Shown: one piece after another, positions 35,308-45,489 of the stretch
How positions within the stretch are numbered: the first letter of the stretch is position 1
Layout: each line of letters starts with the position of its first letter
Assembly (NCBI GenBank): GCA_039707465.1
Contig: CM077645.1
Coordinates: forward strand, 146,251,503-146,315,502
Reading direction: 5' to 3'
Length of the DNA stretch: 64,000 nucleotides
Source: Rhabdophis nuchalis
Taxonomy: Eukaryota; Chordata; Lepidosauria; Squamata; Natricidae
Position numbers and translations under genes: made by a program
The notes under the pieces: generated by a model
The model's input: only the letters and a program-made list of their open reading frames with translations
Database searches by the model: none
What the model was told of the DNA's origin: nothing

Positions 35308-36250
35308 GGATGTAAATCCAAATCAGGCTCAACCCCTCCAAGACCGAATGGCTGTGGTTCCCGGCATCCAGTTACAGTCAGCTGGGTCCATTGCTGGCTA
35401 TGGGGGGTGAGACCTTAGCCCCCACAGGAAGAGTTCGCAACTTGGGTGTCCTATTGGATGCATGGCTGTCCTTGGAAGATCATATGACGGCTGTCGCCAA
35501 GGGGGCTTTTTATCAGGTTCGCCTGATCTACCAGTTGCATCCCTTCCTGGATCGGGATGCCCTGCGCACAGTCACTCATGCCCTCGTCTCTTCCCGTCTG
35601 GATACTGTAATGCTCTCTACATGGGGCTCCCCTTGAAGAGCACCCGGAGGCTCCAACTATTCCAGAACACGGCCACGCGGGTAATTATGGGAGCGATGTG
35701 ACGCTCCCATGTAACACCTCTCCTGCGTGAGCTGCACTGGCTACCTGTGGCCTTTCGGGTGTGCTTCAAGGTGCTGACGACCATCTTTAAATCGCTCCAT
35801 GGCTCGGGGCCTAGCTATATACGAGACTGCCTCTTGCCCCATACATCCCTTCGTCCGATCCGCTCCCACAGAGAGGGTCTTCTCCGGGCACCATCGGCCG
35901 GGCAATGCCAGTTGGCGACGCCCAGGGGAAGGGCCTTCTCTGTGGCGGGCCCAGCCCTCTGGAACGACCTACCCCCCGACCTACGCACCACCTCGGACCT
36001 CCGCCTCTTCCGCCAGCATCTCAAGACGTATTTATTCCAACAAGCCGGTGTAGCATAACCCCCCGTTTCTGACTTTTATCTGAACAAATTTTAATTCCCA
36101 TGGTTTTAAAGGGTTTTTAGCACGGGATTTAATTTAATAGTTTTTTTAAAATGTATTTTGTATTTTGTATGGTTTTATATTGCCTGTGCGCCGCCCTGGG
36201 TCCTTACAAGGAGAAGGGCGGGGTATAAATTTAATAATACAAAATAAAAA
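35308..36250 (+). mobile_element. L2-clade LINE, 5'-truncated, frameshifted
   Basis: Enters the RT downstream of YADD, near the LNPSKTEWL block. It then reads [20 protein letters not shown] up to a frameshift at about 35605, continues in another frame as CNALYMGLPLKSTRRLQL to a stop at 35699, and ends with 35747-36058 (FRVCFKVLTTIFKSLHG to LKTYLFQQAGVA). The 3' UTR carries CTGTGCGCCGCCCTGGGTCC and an AATA-rich tail. The breaks show that it is dead. Confidence 0.85.
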
Positions 36251-36810
36251 AATAACACCCCTCCTGCATGAGCTACACTGGCTTCTGGTGATTTTCCGGG
36301 CACGATTCAAGGTGTTGGTTACTATCTTTAAAGCGCTCCATGGCTTAGGAACGGGGTACTTATGAGATCACCTTCTGCCACCGAGAGCCTCCCACCGGCC
36401 AGTACGCTGCCATAGAGAGGGTCTCCTCATGGTGCTGTCGGCTAGACAATGTCGACTGGCGACACCCAGGGGGAAAGCCTTCTCCGTGGGAGCACCTATC
36501 CTCTGGAACGAATTGCCCCCGGAATTAAGAACTATCCCTGACTTACGCACCTTCCGCCGTGCTCTCAAAACCTTTTTTTTCCAACAAGCCGGGCTGGCAT
36601 AAAAAATGAATTTTTAAATACGAATTTTTATTAATTTTAATCGGGATTTGTTTCTTTTTTTTTAATTTTAAGAGAGGCCAAATTGTTTAATATGCTTTTT
36701 AAACTGTTTTTAACTTTTATATATCTGTTTTACTTTGGCTGTACACCGCCCTGAGTCCTTCGGGAGTAGGGCGGTATAAAAAACTAATAAACCTAAACCT
36801 AAACCTAATT
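36251..36810 (+). mobile_element. L2-clade LINE 3' end, second subfamily in tandem
   Basis: Begins AACACCCCTCCTGCATGAGC, equivalent to ITPLLHELHWLLVIFRARFK, directly after the tail of the preceding L2. Its C-terminus runs to FFQQAGLA. The 3' UTR differs (TGTACACCGCCCTGAGTCCTT) and the tail is CCTAAA. A stop lies inside the coding part. Confidence 0.85.
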
Positions 36811-36912
36811 ACAATCAACTGGCTTTAGCTTATACAAGTGTATTGTATCTACCATTGATCAACATGTAGCTGGATTCTGCCTGGAAGTTTACTTTGCTGA
36901 GAAATTCTAAAG

Positions 36913-37047
36913 CAGGGGTTTCCAACCTTTGCAACTTTAAGTCTGAAGGACTTCAGCTCCCAGAATTCTCCAGACAGCAAAGCTGGCTGGAGAATTCTGG
37001 GAGCTGAAGTCCTTCAGACTTAAAGTTGCAAAGGTTGGAAACCCCTG
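36913..37047. mobile_element. Family A MITE, copy 7
   Basis: 135 bp, termini CAGGGGTTTCCAACCTTTG and CAAAGGTTGGAAACCCCTG, perfect 8-bp duplication TTCTAAAG. Confidence 0.97.
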
Positions 37048-37346
37048 TTCTAAAGCATTGCTTAATTGTTTCCCATCCAAATTGCTGTCTGATAACTTAC
37101 AGCGGTTTGTCTGTTCAGCAAACCAACTTAAAAAGCAAACCAACTTAAAAAGAAACTACACAATTTCCCAAGCAGTAGGATCCATTTCTTAATTTTTGAG
37201 CTCCAAGGTAATAATAATTTTAACAAGACTTTCTTTTTGAAGTGTTTAAAAGAGACTTACATTCTTTCTTCTCCTCCCCAAAATTGTCTCTCTGTATGAG
37301 AATTGACTAGGAAATGTATAGTCGATGAGAGATTTTTTATATATCA

Positions 37347-39100
37347 TCAATCAATCAATCAAATTCGGATTTATTGACCGCACCCTCTCCCCACAGGGAC
37401 CCGGGGCGGTGCACAGGAAAAACTAAAAACAATATACAATAAATACAAAATACATACTTTAAAACATAATTAAACAATGTTACCCGTGCTAAAAATGATT
37501 AAGAACCCATTAAAATGCATTTGGAATCAATAGACAGAGAGAATTATTCAAGGCCGGCCAGTCGAAAGAAATAGGTCTTCAATTTCGTACGGAAGGAGCG
37601 GAGGTCAGTGGTCGTTCTGATGTCAGGGGGAAGGTCATTCCAGAGGGCCGGGCCCGCCACAGAGAGAGCCCTTCCCCTGGGCGTCGCCCGCTGACAAAGT
37701 CTAGTGGACGGCACCCGGAGAAGTCCCTCTCTGTGGGAGCGAATCGGTCGTGAGGATGTATGGGGCAGGATCCGATCTCGCAGATAGCTAGGTCCCGAGC
37801 CATGGAGCGCTTTGAAGATGATAATTAGCACCTTGAAGCGCACCCGGAAGACGACAGGTAGCCAGTGCAGCTCGCGCAAGAGCGGTGTAACGTGGGTAAA
37901 CCTGGTGGTCCCCATAATTGCTCGCGCGGCTGCATTCTGAACTAACTGAAGCCTCCGGGTGCACCTCAAGGGGAGCCCCATGTAGAGAGAGTTACAGTAG
38001 TCCAGTCGGGATGTCACGAGGGCATGAGTGACTGTGCGAAGGGCGTCCCGATCCAATAGGGGGCGCAATTGGAGAACCAGGCGAACCTGGTAAAACGCCC
38101 TCCTGGCCACGGCTGTCACTTGCTCTTCCATAGACAGCCGGGTATCCAGGAGGACACCCAAATTTCGCGCCCCATCCACAGGGGCAAGATGTTCGCCCCC
38201 TATGGCCAGCGTTGGAGAGAGCTGGTTGAATCGGGCAGCCGGAAACCACAGCCACTCGGTCTTGGTCGGGTTGAGCCTAAGTCCGTTACTTCCCATCCAG
38301 ATCCGCACGGCTTCCAGGCACTGGCACATCACCGCTACGGCATCGTTGGGGTGGTTTGGGGTAGATATGTACAGCTGGGTGTCATCAGCGTACAGGTGGT
38401 ACTCTACCCCAAAACCATGGATGATCTCACCCAGCGGCTTCATGTATGCATTAAACAGGAGAGGCGAGAGGACCGACCCCTGAGGCACCCCACATGTGAG
38501 GGGTCTCGGGGTCGACCTCTGCTCTCCTGCCCGCACAAATTGCGATCGGCCAGAGAGGTAGGAGGAGAACCACCGTAAAACGGTGCCTCCCACCCCCAAC
38601 CCCCCCAGCCGATGCAATAGGATACCATGGTCGATGGTATCGAAAGCCGCCGAGAGGTCTAATAGGACCAGGATGGAGGAACATCCCCCATCTCTGGCCC
38701 TCCAGAGATCATCTACCAACGCGACCAATGCCGTCTCGGTGCTATGCCCGGGCCGAAAGCCGGACTGGCGCGGATCTAGATAGTCAACTTCTTCCAGGTT
38801 ACGGGGAAACTGTTGTGCCACCACACTCTCGACAACCTTCGCCAAAAAGGGAAGGTTGGAGACTGGACGGTAGTTGTTTAAAAGAGCTGGGTCCAAAGAG
38901 GGCTTCTTGAGGAGGGGCCTCACCATCGCCTCTTTTAGGGAGGCAGGCAAGGAACCCTCACTCAAGGATGCGTTGACAACCTCTTGGAGCCAGCCTCGTG
39001 TCACCTCCCAGGATGCCAGTACAAGCCAGGAGGGGCACGGGTCCAATAAACATGTGGTGGCTCGCAGTCGCCCACGTAGCCTGTCCATATCCTCCTGACT
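37347..39100 (-). mobile_element. L2-clade LINE, long 5'-truncated copy
   Basis: Plus strand starts with an ATCA array (reversed 3' tail), then the 3' UTR with CTGTGCACCGCCCCGGGTCC on the minus strand, then a long coding region up to about 39100 where similarity stops. Only the endonuclease half of the element is missing. Both flanks are rich in TATATA, so the target duplication is ambiguous. Confidence 0.9.
37544..39088 (-). pseudogene. L2 ORF2 reverse transcriptase, 514 codons uninterrupted
   Basis: The frame encodes the RT and C-terminal region of an L2-clade ORF2 protein, which copies element RNA at a nicked target. Visible RT blocks are YRPVSNLPFLAKVVE (residues 73-87), LVLLDLSAAFDTIDH (140-154, first catalytic aspartate), [14 protein letters not shown] (200-213), [10 protein letters not shown] with the catalytic YADD (231-240), and the C-terminal [18 protein letters not shown]. 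There is no stop or frameshift. The N-terminal apurinic-type endonuclease is absent, because the element is 5'-truncated just upstream of residue 1. The methionine at 39088 is therefore simply the first one in the frame. As it stands it could not mobilise itself, but it marks recent L2 activity. Confidence 0.85.
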
Positions 39101-39104
39101 ATAT

Positions 39105-39739
39105 AAAATTAGTCACATGCAGAACTAATAACAAAAATATATCTTTGGAGCTGAGTAAAATTAGTTTGATAAGCAATTCTAGGATTAAGATATCCTATAA
39201 TACAACTGCTCCACATCCTTTCAAGCATTTTGAATCAATTCCACCTCATTGTTGAAATACTTTCTTTAAAAACAAGCAATGTCATATTAAAAATCAGCTG
39301 GAAAATGCATTTAATTACTTGATTATTTGGATTCGCAGGGAGTTTTGTCCTGAAATGTTACAACATTTCTTCTCCAAACAATTTCCATGCCAGAATTCAA
39401 ACCAATATTTATTCACCCAAAGAAACAAAAAATGTGTTAGAAAAATAGCAATTGAAACGAGTCTTACAAACCAATTACAACCTTTGGAATATGCTTTCAT
39501 CCAGTGAAATGGATCCCTTGCTTTCTAGATTTTCCATCGTTTCTTGCTAAAGTGATCATTTGCTGAGATGCTGTCAACTGTCTGATTTAACATCTCAATG
39601 GATGCTCTTAAGTCGTGTTACTTCAATTAAACATTTCAATAAATGGCACCACCTGTATTTAATATTTATTTAATGCTATCAGAGTTTGAAATGTTGAAGG
39701 AGATACAGATGTCTGAGATGCTCAACTCATGATTTCGTA
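39105..39739. other. No recognisable feature
   Basis: AT-rich unique-looking sequence. Confidence 0.35.
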
Positions 39740-39747
39740 CTCTAGGG

Positions 39748-40174
39748 CAGGGGTGACAAACTCAATTTCATTAAGGGCTGCATCAGGGTTGTGTTTGACC
39801 TCGAGGGACTAGGGTGGGCATGTCCAGGGTGGGTATGGAAAGCTCAACGTCACTCATGTCATGGGCTCCAGTGATGGTCTGAGCACTCTGCCAGTGAAAA
39901 CGGACTCCCAAGCTCCATTTTCGGCTGCGACAGTCTCCTGCAACTGTCTTCCAGAGAAAACGGAACTTGGGAGTGCGGCCTGCAGCCCTCGCAAGCTCCA
40001 TTTTTGGCTGCAATGACCTCCTGCAACCCTCTGTCAGCAAAAACAAAGCTAGGGAGGGCTACATGAGCTCCATTTTTGCTGGTCCTTTGCTGTTTCCAGG
40101 GGGGCCCCAAGGGCCAGATCTAAGAACCACATAGACTGGATCTGGCCCCCAGGGCTGTGAGTTTGGCACCCCTC
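39748..40174. mobile_element. Family C Charlie-like hAT element, copy C1
   Basis: Starts CAGGGGTGACAAACTCAATT and ends GTGAGTTTGGCACCCCTC. Flanks CTCTAGGG and CCCTAGGA share six of eight bases. The interior repeats a TCCATTTTYGGCTGCRA motif. No transposase frame. Confidence 0.8.
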
Positions 40175-40182
40175 CCCTAGGA

Positions 40183-42163
40183 ATTGATCAGAACACTTAA
40201 GGAGTAGCTAAAGATTTCGTGAGAAATCTTTATAACATTAAAATCTCTGAGAACTGGATCATTTCAAATCTTTTTAGTTCAGTGTAGTCTTTTTAAGAGT
40301 ACTATGGGCAACAGGGTTCTAGGGGCCAGTTCCAGAATAGTTGAGCAGAATCTGAGTTTTTAAGATTGCTTTATCCCATTTTACAATGTTCAACAAGTTA
40401 CTCTCAATTCCAGTTGTTCTTGAAGAATCCATATCAGTTTCGGGTTAATTTGTCTTGGGGAACTATAACAGAAGGAAAAGGAAACTTGTGAACCCAGAGC
40501 TGCATGAGGTCTCTGAGACCTTTTTGGGTGGCTTCCCAAAACTTCATTAATTGTTAAAACCTGATGCACAATTTTCAATAACATTGAAGAGTAAAATATG
40601 TATATGAAAGTTCTAGAAAAAGGCATATCAGAGCTTAAAAATGAATGTCTTCCCCAAACTGCAGTCCCATGTAAATAGCCCTATCCATTTTGTGGCCCTT
40701 AATATCTCAAAAATATTCTTTGAGGCCCTTCATCCCAAAAGGTTGCCCACTCCTAAACTGGAGACTAGATTGTGAAATATCTCCCTATCTCCACATGTCT
40801 CAAAGAAATAAATAATTACCAAAATTACCCAAGCAACCTCAGGTCCCTTTTCTATGTCAAAAGCTTGCCAATATAAGATGGTTTACCTGGATTTGTAAAA
40901 TATAAGCAAGGCGTAGGTTCCCTTTATCTTGCAGGATGAAGTATTTCATAAAGTGAGGCCATTTCTGAGAAGATACATCTCGGGTTCCAACTTCAAGGTT
41001 CCCATTACAAAAATGAATCTCCCACCCAATCAGGAGGAGTGTACTGTCCATATCTAGGTCCCAATATGTTATACATCCAATATATTTTCCATACCATACC
41101 TAGGCCTGACTTTTCATTGAATGAGGCCAATCTTCTTGGATCTTCTGTGGCTAAATATACTCCCCCTTCTCCAAAATCTTTATCCCAAAAGAAAGTTTGG
41201 AGATAGAGACGACTATATCCAAACTGGTTGGATTGAGGGATGATTCTTCAGGAGGAGGTACACCACTGTCGTCATCAAGTCAGGTTCTAACTCCCTCTCC
41301 ATCTCTTTCCTGGGCATACCTTCTTCAGCTGCCCAAAGGTTCCAAGTGGAGCATGGGTCCAATTCATAGCATCCACTCTTCAATCGCTTCATGTTCCAAA
41401 GAAGTCCATCTAACCTTCCAAGATCATCTCACCAGACCCTGCCTAGTTAACTTCTAACTCCAAGCAAATGCAGGCAATTTTAGCTGTGAAGAGTCTCACA
41501 AAGAGACTCTTCCACAACCTTTCCCAAAGGGTGTGACCCTAAACAAGACCACTAGCCCAGCCTCTTCAGACACAGGCACAATAACTTTTGAGGAATTAGT
41601 CTCTGTTTATTATATCTCCTGCTTTTATTTAGTTTGTTGTAATTGCGTTTAAATTTGTTTAAAGTCGATGTCTGATTTTATTAAAGTTGCCTTGATTTTG
41701 AATGTTGTGATTAGTACTCTATGCTGCCCTAGGAAGACTGAAGTTTTCAAAAACAACAGTGAAGGAAGGAGGGCTCCCTAACAAGGAAGTTGTGGTTGGG
41801 GACAACCTTATGAAGTTTTTAAAACTGGTAACAAAAAACTGGTGGAGATGTGATAGACAATTATATGCAATTTCCGAGCTGATTAGAGAGAAGCCGGTAT
41901 TCTTACCAAAACACTGGATCAATTTCGGTCTTAGTATGGAAGTGTTCCATTTTCATGCTGGCTCTGATGAAACCATATATGAACATCTTGCTGATTTATC
42001 ATAAATTAAAATCATTCCTTCCAGATCTAGAATGGCCATATTTCTGAACCAAGTGCAAGCCACAATATAATGAGTAACATTTGTATGACAGCAACATTTT
42101 ACTCAGAATTTATCTCATTGCTAATGTAAGTCAGGTTCATTTGGTCAGATCCTATATAGGATC

Positions 42164-42164
<1 letters not shown>
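40183..42164. other. No confidently identified feature
   Basis: Mixed sequence. A minus-strand frame at 41051-40857 ends in CAG followed by GTAAAC, a splice-donor-like site, but I recognise no protein in it. The segment 41190-41700 could be an old LTR or LINE 3' end, not established. Confidence 0.3.
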
Positions 42165-42249
<85 letters not shown>

Positions 42250-42250
42250 A
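42165..42250. repeat. GACA tetranucleotide array, first block
   Basis: About 21 uninterrupted GACA units. It resumes at 42388-42440 after a family B fragment and a GGTA block. Confidence 0.97.
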
Positions 42251-42356
42251 GAGGTGAGTTGTACTCAGTTTCGGCCGGATCGGGCGAAACGGTAGTAGCG
42301 GTAACGGGAGGCAAGCACACCCAAACTGGTAGTAAAAAAATTGACAACCCACCACG
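42246..42356. mobile_element. Family B hAT-like element, short copy B5, inside the tetranucleotide array
   Basis: Contains AGAGGTGAGTTGTACTCAG, the TTCGGCCGGATCGGGCG core and the right end GACAACCCACCACGGG. Flanks are microsatellite, so a duplication cannot be recognised. Confidence 0.75.
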
Positions 42357-42387
42357 GGTAGGTAGGTAGGTAGGTAGGTAGGTAGGA

Positions 42388-42440
<53 letters not shown>
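42357..42440. repeat. GGTA array followed by GACA array
   Basis: GGTA units at 42357-42386, then about 13 GACA units at 42388-42440. Confidence 0.95.
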
Positions 42441-42442
<2 letters not shown>

Positions 42443-42629
42443 TAGACACCCAGAATACCTTACTTTGTCTGTTGGATTCTTATACTAACCTTCATCAATG
42501 CTTTCAGAATGATTTATTTCCAAAGTAATATACTGAAACATCATTAAAAAAATCATTTTAATTTTCAAATGCAGCATAAATGTTATTTTCAACCAGGTGT
42601 TGCCCCGCGTGACTGAAACTATCCTGGGG

Positions 42630-42898
42630 GCAGGACAAGAAGCAATGGGTGGAAACTAATCAAGGAGAGAAGCAACTTAGAACTAAGGAGAAATTTCCTG
42701 ACAGTTAGAACAATTAACCTCTGGAACAGCTTGCCTCCAGAAGTTGTGAATGCCCCAACCGTGGAAGTCTTTAAAAAGATGTTAGATAGCCATTTGTCTG
42801 AAATGGTATAAGGTTCCTGCCCACGCAGGGGGTTGGACTAGAAGACCTACAAGGTCCCTTCCAACTCTGCTATTGTATTGTATTGTATTGTATTGTAT
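42630..42898 (+). mobile_element. CR1-type LINE 3' end with TATTG tail
   Basis: Encodes the ORF2 C-terminus (ELRRNFLTVRTINLWNSLPP, EVFKKMLDSHLSEMV), then GGGGGTTGGACTAGAAGACC and five TATTG units at 42873-42898. The tail unit is the complement-phase counterpart of the AATAG-type arrays. Confidence 0.92.
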
Positions 42899-42905
42899 CT
42901 TTACC

Positions 42906-43960
42906 TTGGGATGAAAATTGGAGAGTGCTAACATCAGCACTCATATTCACTCCCTTTGTTTACTATGGAAGCAGGCTACAGGATGGATCAGGGATCATTT
43001 CTAGCCTGAGCAGGTTGACAAGGCATAAGGCATTATTTCAGGTTTTATTACACCTTTTGTAACGAAGTTTTTCACCATTATACCATTTTTTAAATCAATG
43101 TAGAAAAGAGGTTGACTGATTGAGCACGTGCAAAAGTTTACTCTACACTCCTTGGCTCTTAACACAGGACCAATTTTCAGGTCCCAGTTCATGGGTATTC
43201 ATGGGGATGAAGGGGCAAAGAGGGTAAGATAAATAGCTTTATTACATGCGTGACTTCATTATGATTTGTATTAGACACTTATATTCCAGCTTCCTAGATT
43301 CCCCCAACATATACTGTGGTTGCCTACTTGGGGAGGTAAGGATAAGGATAATTATTTTGTAATGGTGCCCCCAATTTGTGTAGTGAGATAAGTTTCATAA
43401 TTGGGGCAGCCATCTGTCTAGAAATAGTGTCAAGGGACAATTCTTCTGGTAGAGAAGCATTGCCATTCTTCTGAAGGACCTACCTTGCATTCTCGGAATG
43501 TATTCTTCTCAGTGGGCTTCAAGAATAAAGTGATTTTCAAAAGCTCAGTTACTGAAATATGCCAAGCAGTCTTACCTTTGTCAAAACTGGCAAGAAACCC
43601 TTACGTTATTCTGCTTCCTCCCTCCTCCTTTGACTGCTCCTTCACAAAAACGTAGATGAACATGTGAAGTACTGCCGTTTGTTCAGGTCTTACGATTAGA
43701 GATTTTTGTTGAAATGCTCACAAATGTAAATGGTTCTTGGTATGAAAAGTCATTTAATCAAGCCATTTTCTTTCCACCACTGTGGAAAACTAAATGGTTT
43801 TCGTTATTAAATGGATGGAATATTTTCTGCAAGATAAAAAGGACTTTAAAGCCAATGTCTCAACAGTAGGTACAATGAAGAGTAATTCCTGTATAGTAAT
43901 TTGCTTTTCTTCTGAAAGAAGCATCATGAAAGGAGACCACTTTCTGGCCCTGTATGTATG
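42906..43960. other. No recognisable feature
   Basis: Unique-looking sequence. Confidence 0.35.
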
Positions 43961-44110
43961 TCCATTGTTAAGTCCTCAGGTCTACAACCGTGCCAGCAAG
44001 TCTGGTGAACTCTGAGTCACCACATTCCGGAAAGGAGCCGGCTGGAGACTGTCTAGAAAACAGATACAATGTTGCAGCTAGCTTGCTGCAAGGGTTCCTG
44101 TCTGAAAGCC

Positions 44111-44118
44111 TATATAAA
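44111..44118 (+). promoter_or_regulatory. TATA box of solo LTR
   Basis: TATATAAA, 145 bp into the LTR. Confidence 0.75.
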
Positions 44119-44178
44119 GGGCTGTCAGACGGGGAAGCCTTGCCAGTAGTGATTCTTGTGCATTGTAAATAGTTGCTG

Positions 44179-44184
44179 AATAAA
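44179..44184 (+). promoter_or_regulatory. Polyadenylation signal of solo LTR
   Basis: AATAAA, about 60 bp downstream of the TATA box and 51 bp before the LTR end, a normal R-region position. Confidence 0.75.
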
Positions 44185-44527
44185 TGTTCCTGTTGATTGA
44201 CCATGCCTGAGTCGGACTCCTTTGTCAATCTAACATCCATATGGTGTGGAGTGACATTTGCAAGGAAGACCACTACATTAAGGATAGGAAACCTATGCTG
44301 CATAGACTGCGGTGAAGGATCCTGGGCACAATAGTTCAACGATGTCTGAAAGACTACATATTCTCCATTCCTAGTAGTTTTAGCTTCAGTATGGATCTCT
44401 AAAATTGTCTGCTTTGCGTTCCAGGATCTACAAAAGACTTTGTGCATAAAGATGTCTGAGTAGACTGCAAAATCCCTCTTCTCTAATAAAATCTGATTAG
44501 ATCAGGGATCTAATTATGTCACTAGAT

Positions 44528-45481
44528 CGGGGTGTCAAATTCAACACCCAAGGGCTGAATCCAGCCCACGGGGCGCTTAGATCTGGCCTGCAGGGTCACC
44601 CTGGAAACAGCAAAGGACTGGCCTGCAGTGTCTCTGCCAGAGTGGAGGAAGTTATCACCCAGCCCTCTCCCAGAAAAATGAAATATCCTAGGAAATATTG
44701 AAAAGGCAGAATATTATATTTTCCTGAATGTGAAAAGGGAGAAACATGTTTTAATTCCTGCAGCCTCCTGCCCCCACCCCCCTCTGTCAATGAGCCATTA
44801 AGACCTGAGACTTTACATAAAAAGGCAATATCAGCTTTTCACAGAAACAGAAACTGACCACGTGGCATCTGAGAACTCAACCAAACCTGGATTCAAAACC
44901 CAGCCTAGAGAATTGCCCCTGCATTGCCCTATGTGAGTCTGACAACCAATCAGAATACACTTCTTACACAGGAACAGGAAACAGATAGGTGGAGCCGAAC
45001 AGATTATAAAAAACCCCGCAAGCCCCTTCCTCGGCCCTTCGCTTCTTCTTCTCCAACATTGAAGAATGTGATCACCTTTTCTGTTCAGGATTCAGACCAT
45101 GCAGACCTGTCCACCATTAAACCATTTTTCCAAGCAGCCTCCATGTCTCCAGTGTCTTTTTCCCCACTTGGAGCAAAACCCAGTAGGAGATTTCTTCCAA
45201 CAATAGAAAACGGAGCTAGGGGAGGCTGGGACAGCCTCCTACAACCCTCTGCCAGCAAGCCCTCTGCCACAAAGGGGCCCTCCTGAGCTCCTTTTCCGCT
45301 GGCACAGGGTTGCAGGAGGCCGTCGCAGCCTCCCGAGCTCCATTTTCACTGGCAGAGTGCTTGGGCCTCCTCAGGCATATCCGACACAAGTGACATTGAG
45401 TTGGCCACACCCACTCTGGCCACGTCCACCTGGTCCCAAGGTCAAACTCAACCCTCAATGAAATCGAGTTTGTCACCCCTG
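44528..45481. mobile_element. Family C Charlie-like hAT element, copy C2, with nested LTR
   Basis: Starts CGGGGTGTCAAATTCAAC and ends GAGTTTGTCACCCCTG. Flanks CACTAGAT and AACTAGAT differ at one base. Interior after the LTR repeats the AAAACGGAGCT and GAGCTCCATTTTC motifs of C1. An LTR of about 527 bp sits at 44678-45204. Confidence 0.88.
44678..45204 (+). mobile_element. LTR nested in family C element
   Basis: Bounded by the direct repeat AGAAAA at 44672-44677 and 45205-45210. Contains TAGGAAATATTGAAAAGGC, the CCAATCAGAATACA box and a TATA-like ATTATAAAA, and ends GGAGATTTCTTCCAACAAT. It is related to the minus-strand LTR at 5650-6123. The terminal block also recurs at 58429-58446. Confidence 0.7.
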
Positions 45482-45489
45482 AACTAGAT

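Larger units (their letters stand above)
43966..44235 (+). mobile_element. Solo LTR with perfect 5-bp target duplication
   Basis: 270 bp from TGTTAAGTCCTCAGG to GTCAATCTAACA, so it has the canonical TG...CA ends, here with inverted TGTTA/TAACA termini. The 5-bp duplication TCCAT lies at 43961-43965 and 44236-44240. A TATA box and a polyadenylation signal are in the right order. There is no internal region, so it arose by recombination between two LTRs. Superfamily (gypsy-like or retroviral) is undecided. Confidence 0.9.

Noticed and set aside
38069..38578. A 169-codon plus-strand frame
   Set aside because: Antisense shadow of the L2 reverse transcriptase frame on the minus strand.
42099..42449. 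A 116-codon frame with a repeated SVCL pattern
   Set aside because: Translation of GACA and GGTA arrays with a transposon fragment between them.
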